NCBI GenBank assembly: GCA_003242605.1 | Contig: QGUZ01000178.1 | Span: 1-10,220, forward strand | Source: Actinomycetota bacterium | Lineage (GTDB): Bacteria; Actinomycetota; Actinomycetes; Streptosporangiales; Streptosporangiaceae | Reading direction: 5' to 3' | Length of the DNA: 10,220 nucleotides | Part shown: positions 5,450-10,220 of the stretch, in pieces | Layout: the number at the start of each line of letters is the position of its first letter | How positions within the stretch are numbered: position 1 is the stretch's first letter | Made by a program: the position numbers and the translations under genes | The notes under the pieces: generated by a model | What the model was told of the DNA's origin: nothing | What the model saw: the letters and a program-made list of their open reading frames with translations, nothing else | The model's database searches: none

Positions 5450-6109
5450 ATGGTTCGCGCCGTTCCCCCCGGCGCCGCCACGGCGCCGGGCCGCCGCGAG
5501 CGCAAGAAGCTCGCCACCCGGGCCGCGGTGCGCGAGGCCGCGCTGCGGCTGGCGCTGCGGCACGGCGTGGCGAACGTCACCGTCGAGCAGATCGCCACCG
5601 AGGCCGACATCGCGGTGCGCACCTTCTTCAACCACTTCGGCAGCAAAGAGGAGGCGATCGTGGCCGCGGCCGCCGCCGGCGCCGAGGCGCTCATCGCCGA
5701 GTTCCGCGCCCGCCCCCGCACCGAGCCGGTGCTGCGGGCGCTGCGCCAGGCGGTACTCGCCGTGCTCGACCGGGACGACGAGGCCACCCGCGCCTGCATC
5801 CGGGCGATGTGGCTGATCACCCGCTCCCCCTCGCTCGTCCCCCACCAGCTGGGGGTGCTCGCCGCTCAGGAGCGGGCCCTCGCCGACGCCATCACCGAGC
5901 GGCTCGGCCCGCGCGCCGCCGGCGGCGTCTACCCGCGGCTGTGCGCCGCGACCGCGCTGACCGCACTGCGGGTCGCGCTGCACGACTGGCTGCAGCACGC
6001 AACCGGCCCCGACGCCACCCCGCCGGTCGCCGACCTGCGCGACCGGGTCGACCGGGTGATCGCCGAGCTGGCCGCCGGGCTCGACCGGCCCGCCCCGGCG
6101 GCGCGGTGA
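5450..6109 (+). CDS. TetR/AcrR-family transcriptional regulator
   Basis: This 219-residue regulator has the TetR-type N-terminal helix-turn-helix at about residues 20-70: RRERKKLATRAAVREAALRL leads into VEQIATEADIAVRTFFNHF and GSKEEAI. The C-terminal two-thirds is helical and rich in Ala and Leu, as expected for a ligand-binding and dimerisation domain; its ligand cannot be inferred. The ATG at 5450 is chosen because AGAAGGGA (5436-5443) lies 6 bases upstream and the HTH then sits at the normal distance from the N-terminus. The frame is open further upstream to 5372 but without an RBS. It is 68 bases after the P450 gene and 146 before the methyltransferase gene, on the same strand. It probably represses its own cluster, with symmetric sequences before the P450 or methyltransferase gene as possible operators. 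Confidence 0.92.
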   Translation: MVRAVPPGAATAPGRRERKKLATRAAVREAALRLALRHGVANVTVEQIATEADIAVRTFFNHFGSKEEAIVAAAAAGAEALIAEFRARPRTEPVLRALRQAVLAVLDRDDEATRACIRAMWLITRSPSLVPHQLGVLAAQERALADAITERLGPRAAGGVYPRLCAATALTALRVALHDWLQHATGPDATPPVADLRDRVDRVIAELAAGLDRPAPAAR

Positions 6110-6113
6110 TTGC

Positions 6114-6222
6114 GCGACACGCCGCGCACCGCGCGCTCGGGCGGGCCGCGCTTTTAAAGTGAACGGCGACACGCCACCGGGCCGCACGGGAGGCCCGGCG
6201 GCACGGCGGACGGCGTGTCCGC
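6114..6222 (+). promoter_or_regulatory. Methyltransferase upstream region with GCGACACGCC repeats
   Basis: GCGACACGCC occurs in direct orientation at 6114-6123 and again ending at 6175. An inverted partner, GGCGTGT, lies at 6212-6218. The second copy contains the small palindrome GGCG-ACA-CGCC (6165-6175). Between the first two copies lies CTTTTAAAGT (6151-6160), the only AT-rich patch here. It contains TAAAGT (6155-6160), a good TANNNT -10 box; no clear -35 is seen. This suggests an internal promoter for the methyltransferase, flanked by candidate operators. Confidence 0.45.
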
Positions 6223-6255
6223 GACGGGACGGGTTGTCGGCAAGGAGAGCATCCG

Positions 6256-6909
6256 ATGGGCCTGCACGCGACACGGCACGACCACACCGGCCACGCCGCG
6301 GCGGAGGCGGTCTTCCACCGCCCGCGCCTGTACGACCTTTCGGCCGAGGTGCTGCTGCTCGGCCGGCGGCGGGAGATCTTCCTGCGCCTGGCCGCCCTGG
6401 CGGGGGTACGGCCGGGCCAGAAGGTGCTCGACGTCGGCTGCGGCACCGGCTACCTGTCGCGGATCCTCGCCGCGGTGGCCGGGCCCGAGGGGCACGTCAC
6501 CGGCGTCGACCCCTCCCCCGAAATGATCACGCACGCCCGGCTGCGCGCCCCGGCCAACTGCACCTACCTGGTGGGCGTGGCGCAGTCGCTCGAGCTGGCC
6601 GACGGCGCGTTCGACCTGGTGGTCTCCACCCTCGCCCTGCACCACGTCCCGGAGGAGGCGCGGGCCGCGGCCGTGGCGGAGATGTTCCGGGTGCTGCGGC
6701 CGGGCGGGCGGCTGCTGATCGCCGAGTACCGGCCGCCCGCAAACCCGCTGCTCGCCCGCATCGCCGGCCTGTTCACCGGCCCGGCCGTGCGGCACGACAC
6801 GCGCCGCATGCTCGCCGAGCTCGTCCCGCAGGCCGGGTTCCGGGTGGAGGAGACCGGCGAGCTGCCGGTGGCGCTCCACTACCTGCGGGCCGTCCGCCCC
6901 GCCGCCTGA
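6256..6909 (+). CDS. Class I SAM-dependent methyltransferase
   Basis: This 217-residue cytoplasmic enzyme has a Rossmann-type SAM-binding fold of the UbiE/COQ5-like group. Motif I is VLDVGCGTG (57-65). The acidic residue for the SAM ribose is D85 in VTGVDPSPEM. The post-motif regions are LVVSTLALHHVP (about 121-132) and EMFRVLRPGGRLLIAEY (142-158). The N-terminal YDLSAEVLLLGRRREIF is common in small methyltransferases that act on small molecules. The substrate is unknown; menaquinone or ubiquinone methylation is unlikely because no quinone genes are near. The ATG at 6256 is supported by AAGGAG (6242-6247) 8 bases upstream. It follows the P450 and TetR genes on the same strand, possibly with its own promoter, and could tailor the same metabolite or act independently. 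Confidence 0.92.
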   Translation: MGLHATRHDHTGHAAAEAVFHRPRLYDLSAEVLLLGRRREIFLRLAALAGVRPGQKVLDVGCGTGYLSRILAAVAGPEGHVTGVDPSPEMITHARLRAPANCTYLVGVAQSLELADGAFDLVVSTLALHHVPEEARAAAVAEMFRVLRPGGRLLIAEYRPPANPLLARIAGLFTGPAVRHDTRRMLAELVPQAGFRVEETGELPVALHYLRAVRPAA

Positions 6910-6985
6910 CCGGCCACGCCGCGCACCCCGCCCCCGGCCGCGGCGCCGGGTTCGGGGCCGGGTGCGGGGCCGGAAGGCGGCGGGG
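6910..6985. terminator. Convergent gap with GC hairpins, possible terminator
   Basis: This 76-base spacer lies between the convergent methyltransferase and DoxX-like genes. It contains CCGGC-CGCGG-C-GCCGG-type pairing around 6935-6949, and a larger imperfect stem between the GCACCC near 6923 and GGGTGC near 6960. Either could end transcription from both sides. There is no U-tract. Confidence 0.3.
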
Positions 6986-7360
6986 TCAGAAGGCGTAGGG
7001 GCCGAACCGGCCCCAGGCCACCACGGCGGCGAGCACCCCGGCCACCACGTTGACGATGATCTGCTGCCGCTCCTTGCGGCGCAGGTGGACGACGGCGGCG
7101 CCGCACATCAGCAGCACGATCCCGGCCGCGGCCAGCGGCGCGAGCACCGGCGCGATCCGCGTGGCGGGCGGCAGGATCAGCCCGGCCGAGGCGAGCACCT
7201 CCAACACCCCGATGATCTTGACGTTGCGGGCGGAGAAGTCCTCGGTCCAGGTCATCCCGGAGGCGGCCAGGTCCTGCTTCGGCCGGGCGAGCTTCATCAC
7301 GCCGGCGAGGAGGAACATCAGCGCCAGCAGCCCGGCGATCACCCACAGCACGATGTTCAC
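6986..7360 (-). CDS. DoxX-like four-helix membrane protein
   Basis: This 124-residue integral membrane protein fits the DoxX-like family in length and pattern. Four hydrophobic segments are visible: about 2-22, 46-66, 69-92 and 100-117. Family-typical features are LAGVMKLARP after helix 1 and NVKIIGVLEVLASAGLILP in helix 2. The biochemical role of most DoxX-like proteins is unsettled; some relatives are tied to redox or thiol stress. The GTG start at 7360 is supported by GGAAGGA 8 bases upstream. It lies 141 bases downstream of the response regulator gene on the same strand, so co-transcription is possible but not required. A palindrome CCCGATCGGG (7397-7406) sits in that gap and may mark a terminator or an operator. 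Confidence 0.85.
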   Translation of the reverse strand: MNIVLWVIAGLLALMFLLAGVMKLARPKQDLAASGMTWTEDFSARNVKIIGVLEVLASAGLILPPATRIAPVLAPLAAAGIVLLMCGAAVVHLRRKERQQIIVNVVAGVLAAVVAWGRFGPYAF

Positions 7361-7396
7361 GCGGTCAATCCTTCCAAGCGGCGCGGCCTCCCCGGT

Positions 7397-7406
7397 CCCG
7401 ATCGGG
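7397..7406. promoter_or_regulatory. Palindrome upstream of DoxX-like gene
   Basis: CCCGATCGGG is a perfect 10-base palindrome 37 bases upstream of the DoxX-like start codon, in the gap after the response regulator gene. It could be an operator or part of a weak hairpin. No convincing -10 or -35 boxes were found near it. Confidence 0.3.
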
Positions 7407-7501
7407 GTGGCGCCGCCGATCCTGCGGTCTGGTCCGGAGTTGGAGGGTAGAAGACGGCCGGGCCGGCCCGCGCCGCGGGGCCGTACCGGCCGCCGGACCG
7501 G

Positions 7502-8176
7502 TCAGCGGGCGCGGCGCGGCGGCACCAGCCCGGACTCGTAGGCGAACACCACCAGCTGCGCCCGGTCACGGGCGCCGAGCTTGACCATCGCCCGGTTGAC
7601 GTGGGTCTTCGCGGTGAGCGGGCTGATCACCATGCGCTCGGCGATCTCGTCGTTGGACAGGCCCTGGGCGACGAGGGCGACCGCCTCCCGCTCCCGGTTG
7701 GTCAGCTCCTCCAGCCCGGCCACCGGGGCGAATCCGGCCGGGCGATCCGCCTGCCGCACGTAGTGGGCGATGAGCCTGCGGGTGATCGACGGGGCGAGCA
7801 GCGCGTCCCCGCGGGCCGCGACCCGTACGGCGTGCAGCAGGTCCTCGGGCAGCACGTCCTTGACCAGGAACCCGGCGGCCCCGGCGCGCAGCGCGCCGAG
7901 CACGTACTCGTCCATGCCGTAGTTGGTGAGGATCACCACGTGCACGCCGGCCAGGTGCGGGTCGGCGGCGATCCGCCGGGTCGCCTCCAGCCCGTCGACG
8001 ACCGGCATCTGGATGTCGACGAGCGCCACGTCGGGGCGGTGCCGCCGGGCCAGTTCGACGGCCTGCGCGCCGTCGCCGGCCTCGGCGACCACGTCGATGT
8101 CGTCCTCCAGCTCCAGTAGCGCGCAAAACCCGCTGCGGATCAGCGGCTGGTCGTCGGCGAGCAGCACCCGGATCAC
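7502..8176 (-). CDS. NarL/FixJ-family response regulator
   Basis: This 224-residue cytoplasmic response regulator has a receiver domain (about 1-120) with acidic pocket D8/D9, phospho-acceptor D54 in VALVDIQMPVVDG, T84 in VILTNYG and K106 in FLVKD. A LuxR-type HTH follows (about 157-215; LTNREREAVALVAQGLSNDEIAERM, then KTHVNRAMVKLGARDRAQLVV). After phosphorylation by the upstream kinase it should dimerise and bind inverted repeats. The GTG at 8176 is chosen because VIRVLLADD is the normal receiver start. It overlaps the kinase stop as GTGA, and GGTGGAG lies 8 bases upstream within the kinase gene. Upstream frame continuation is only a shadow of the kinase gene. The likely target is the divergent intergenic region at 9304-9523. 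Confidence 0.95.
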   Translation of the reverse strand: MIRVLLADDQPLIRSGFCALLELEDDIDVVAEAGDGAQAVELARRHRPDVALVDIQMPVVDGLEATRRIAADPHLAGVHVVILTNYGMDEYVLGALRAGAAGFLVKDVLPEDLLHAVRVAARGDALLAPSITRRLIAHYVRQADRPAGFAPVAGLEELTNREREAVALVAQGLSNDEIAERMVISPLTAKTHVNRAMVKLGARDRAQLVVFAYESGLVPPRRAR

Positions 8177-9303
8177 GGCAGACGCTCCACCGGCAGCTCC
8201 GCCTCGACGGTGAACCCGCCCTGCTCGCGCGGCCCGGCGCGCAGGCGGCCGCCGAGCGCGGTGACCCGTTCCCGCATGCCGAGCAGGCCCACCCCGGGCA
8301 CCGGGTCGGCGCCCGGGCGGGCGACGCCGTCGTCGTCGACGCGGACCGTCACCGCCTCCGGGCGGCACTCGACCCGCACCGTGACGCCGGTCGCGCGGGC
8401 GTGCCGGGCCGCGTTGGTGAGCGCCTCCTGCACGATCCGGTAGACGGTGCGGCCCACCGCGGCGGGCACCTCCTGCTGCGGGCCGTCGACGGCCAGGGTC
8501 GCCGGCAGGCCCATGTCGCGGGCGCGTTCGACCAGCTCGGAAAGGTCGGCCAGGCCGCGGGGCGGGCCGGTGGCGTCGTCCCGCAGCGCCTGCAGGGTGG
8601 CGCGCAGCTCCCGGCTCGCCTCCCGCGCGGCCTGCAGGATCACCGGCAGGGCCGGCGGCGGCCGCTCGCCCCTTTTGCGCGCGGTGTGCACGGCGACCTC
8701 GGCCTGCACCTTGATGATCGAGATCTGGTGGGTGAGCGAGTCGTGCAGCTCGCGCGCGATGCGCAGCCGCTCCTCGTGGGCGCGGCGCCGCGCGGTCTCC
8801 TCCCGGGTGCGCTCGGCCTCCGCCGCCCGCCGCTCGGCCTGCCGCAGCGCCTCCCCGGCGGCGCCGGCCGCGATCAGCCAGGCCAGCTCCAGCACGCGGC
8901 GGGAGTGCGCCAGCGCGTCCCCCGCCTGGTGGGTGCCCGTGGCGAGGGCGACCAGCGGCAGCCCGGCCAGCAGGGCCGCGCTCGCGGCCACCGCGGCGCG
9001 GCGGTGCCCGGCGCGGACGGCGAAGTACACCGCGAACAGGAACGCCACCGCGGGCACGTCGAAGCCGGCCGCCTGGTAGCCGGCCGTGCACAGCGCGGTG
9101 CCGGCGAGCACGCCGACCGGGTGGCCGCGGCGCAGCCCCAGCGCCAGCCCACCGGCGGCCAGCAGCGCGTACCCGGCCGGCGCGGGCCAGGCGCCGCCGC
9201 CGTAACGCCCGGACAGGCCGGTGATCAGCAGCACCGCGGCCACGCAGCCGGCGACCGCCCAGTCGAGGAGGCCGGCGGGCGGGCCGGGCCGTGCCGTTCC
9301 CAT
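8173..9303 (-). CDS. DesK/NarL-type sensor histidine kinase
   Basis: This 376-residue membrane kinase has several hydrophobic segments in residues 12-150 (about 13-30, 42-56, 63-80, 84-98, 103-122 and 136-150) with little extracellular sequence, so it probably senses the membrane itself or a membrane-embedded ligand. A short helical linker leads to the HisKA_3-type dimerisation domain with phospho-acceptor H187 in IARELHDSLTHQIS. The ATPase domain has N297 in QEALTNAARHA, the D-x-G element in VRVDDDGVA (about 321-328) and the G-rich GVGLLGMRERV (337-347). The ATG at 9303 is chosen because a TACAGT -10 box ends 6 bases upstream, making a leaderless mRNA likely. The frame stays open far upstream but antisense to the DUF6223-like gene. 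It is translationally coupled to the response regulator through a 4-base overlap. Confidence 0.94.
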   Translation of the reverse strand: MGTARPGPPAGLLDWAVAGCVAAVLLITGLSGRYGGGAWPAPAGYALLAAGGLALGLRRGHPVGVLAGTALCTAGYQAAGFDVPAVAFLFAVYFAVRAGHRRAAVAASAALLAGLPLVALATGTHQAGDALAHSRRVLELAWLIAAGAAGEALRQAERRAAEAERTREETARRRAHEERLRIARELHDSLTHQISIIKVQAEVAVHTARKRGERPPPALPVILQAAREASRELRATLQALRDDATGPPRGLADLSELVERARDMGLPATLAVDGPQQEVPAAVGRTVYRIVQEALTNAARHARATGVTVRVECRPEAVTVRVDDDGVARPGADPVPGVGLLGMRERVTALGGRLRAGPREQGGFTVEAELPVERLP

Positions 9304-9345
9304 GCGCGCACTGTAACCCGCCGCGCCGGGCGGGCGGATCCGCCT
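9304..9345 (-). promoter_or_regulatory. Leaderless promoter of histidine kinase gene
   Basis: On the minus strand TACAGT (9315 to 9310) matches TANNNT and ends 6 bases before the ATG at 9303, so transcription should start at the initiation codon. The -35 region has no TTGACA. Instead a perfect 12-base palindrome GGCGGATCCGCC (9333-9344) covers it, a position suited to regulation of the promoter. Confidence 0.5.
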
Positions 9346-9358
9346 CAGGGAGGAGCCT

Positions 9359-9382
9359 CGGCTACCGCGTCCGCAGTAGCCG
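9359..9382. promoter_or_regulatory. 24-base near-perfect palindrome, candidate response-regulator site
   Basis: The arms CGGCTACCGCG and CGCAGTAGCCG form an inverted repeat in which 20 of 24 positions are symmetric. Mismatches are only at positions 8/17 and the central 12/13. The outer CGGCTAC/GTAGCCG is perfect. The site lies between the divergent kinase and DUF6223-like genes, centred about 67 bases upstream of the predicted kinase transcription start. Its size fits a dimer of a LuxR-type response regulator. Confidence 0.6.
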
Positions 9383-9390
9383 CGCGCATG

Positions 9391-9482
9391 CCGCCGCGGG
9401 CGCGGCGCGCCGTACTGCCGCGGCGGCGGCATGGCGGAATGTCCGCGGCCGGGCGACGACGCGGCGCCGAACCGGCGGACAT
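9391..9482. repeat. Two inverted repeats upstream of DUF6223-like gene
   Basis: CCGCCGCGG (9391-9399) pairs with CCGCGGCGG (9418-9426). ATGTCCGC (9439-9446) pairs with GCGGACAT (9475-9482). All arms are perfect. They lie between the 24-base palindrome and the DUF6223-like start, so they are candidate leader-RNA hairpins or operators. No clear plus-strand promoter was found here. Confidence 0.45.
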
Positions 9483-9523
9483 CATCGGGCGCATCCCCAG
9501 TCGGCGAACAGCGAGGAGCAGTC

Positions 9524-9994
9524 ATGCCGGTCCACAACGCATCCTTCCGGTCCGCGGCCGCACGCCGCATGGCGGTGGGCGCCGCCGCCGTCGCCGCCAC
9601 CGGCCTGGCCGTGGTCCTGGCCTCGGCCGTGCCCGCGGCCGCCGACGCCGGGCTGCAGCCCGCCGTCCCCGCCGGGTACTGGACGCCCGGGCGGATCTGG
9701 TCGGTGGTGGCGGGGGTGACGGGTCTGGCGGGCACGGTCACCGGAGCCGTGGCGCTGGCCCGCGCCGCCGTCCGCGCCCGCGCCGCCACGGTACGGCTGG
9801 GCGGGGCGGCCGCGGTGGCGGGGCTCACCTGCGCGGTCATCGGCGCGGCGGTGGTCGCGGCTGCCGAGGGCGGGCCCGGCACCGGGTACGGCATCGTCGG
9901 CGGCTTCATCGACCTGGTGATCGGCCCGGTCGCGATCGCCCTCGGCAGCCTGGCCCTGTCCCGCGCCCGCCGCAAGGCCGCGCCCGAAAGCTGA
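9524..9994 (+). CDS. DUF6223-like small membrane protein
   Basis: This 156-residue protein resembles the actinobacterial family I recall as DUF6223, whose function is unknown. A basic N-terminus (RSAAARRM) and a hydrophobic stretch to about residue 38 ending in VPAAADA suggest a signal peptide or first membrane helix. Then come YWTPGRIWSVVAGVTGLAGTVTGAVALAR (52-80), a second hydrophobic segment (about 91-114), the glycine-rich EGGPGTGYGIVGG (115-127) and a final hydrophobic segment (about 128-146) with a short basic tail. The TPGRxW and GGPGTGxGxVGG elements are what I recognise. The ATG at 9524 has GAGGAG (9513-9518) 5 bases upstream and gives the signal-like N-terminus; the frame is open to 9431 without support. 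It is divergent from the sensor kinase, so it is a likely target of that system. Confidence 0.8.
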   Translation: MPVHNASFRSAAARRMAVGAAAVAATGLAVVLASAVPAAADAGLQPAVPAGYWTPGRIWSVVAGVTGLAGTVTGAVALARAAVRARAATVRLGGAAAVAGLTCAVIGAAVVAAAEGGPGTGYGIVGGFIDLVIGPVAIALGSLALSRARRKAAPES

Positions 9995-10220
9995 CCGGTA
10001 CCGCGGAGCCGCCCCGGCCGCCGTGGCGGGCGCGGGCCGGGAACGGGGGCGCCGTGGCCGGAGCGGGCACCGGCGGCCGGGGCGCACCCGGGGCCGGCGG
10101 GCAGGCGGGCCGGGGCCCGCCCGGTGTCCGCCCGGCGGGGATAGGGGGCCGTTTGGGGGGGTGGCCCGGGCCGGGGCCCGGGCGGCGCCCGGACACCCCG
10201 GCCCCTCCCCCGGACCCCCG
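9995..10220. other. Gene-free GC-rich tail with strong hairpin
   Basis: No gene is visible after the DUF6223-like stop. The stretch is dominated by G and C runs. GCCCGGGCC (10164-10172) and GGCCCGGGC (10175-10183) are perfect 9-base arms, bracketed by GGTGTCCG (10123-10130) and CGGACACC (10190-10197), so a nested stem is possible. This may terminate the upstream gene or belong to the control region of a gene outside the window. Confidence 0.45.

Noticed and set aside
8173..9975. 600-residue version of the histidine kinase with a long N-terminal extension
   Set aside because: The extension runs antisense to the DUF6223-like gene and through the intergenic region, and is low-complexity Ala/Thr/Pro. 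A well-placed -10 box supports the start at 9303.

Overview
The window is chromosomal-looking DNA of extremely high G+C (well over 70% by eye), with GTG starts, leaderless-looking promoters and protein families typical of Actinomycetota. A member of the Streptosporangiales or a related filamentous order fits best, but the sequence does not fix the genus. There are nine well-supported protein genes, no RNA genes, no transposase or integrase and no CRISPR array.

Layout from left to right. Positions 1-287 hold no gene. A PLP-dependent cysteine desulfurase-like protein (minus, 288-1493) is divergent from a small beta-class carbonic anhydrase (plus, 1676-2197). A 448-base gap follows, with strong hairpins and a diverged 61-base copy of the carbonic anhydrase 3' end. 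Next is an unusual minus-strand gene (2646-3761) for an N-terminal CxxC/CxxxxC zinc-ribbon-like module followed by about 300 residues of Ala/Glu/Arg-rich coiled coil. Its upstream region (3762-4079) is the most structured non-coding DNA in the window: an AT-rich island with a palindrome, then three 23-base palindromes at 35-36-base spacing, then direct repeats leading into the next promoter.

A plus-strand group follows: a CYP105/107-like cytochrome P450 (4080-5381), a TetR-family regulator (5450-6109) and a class I SAM methyltransferase (6256-6909). They probably form a small regulated oxidation/methylation unit; no P450 redox partner is present. Convergent to it lies a DoxX-like four-helix membrane protein (6986-7360). 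Upstream of that, on the same strand, is a DesK/NarL-type two-component pair: a histidine kinase (8173-9303) and its LuxR-type response regulator (7502-8176), joined by a GTGA overlap. Divergent from the kinase is a small secreted or membrane protein resembling the DUF6223 family (9524-9994). A 24-base near-perfect palindrome between these divergent genes is a good candidate site for the response regulator.

The most promising undescribed element is the zinc-ribbon/coiled-coil gene with its adjacent palindrome array. The architecture recalls KfrA-like or centromere-like autoregulated DNA organisers, but this is inference from layout and composition and has not been shown by homology.
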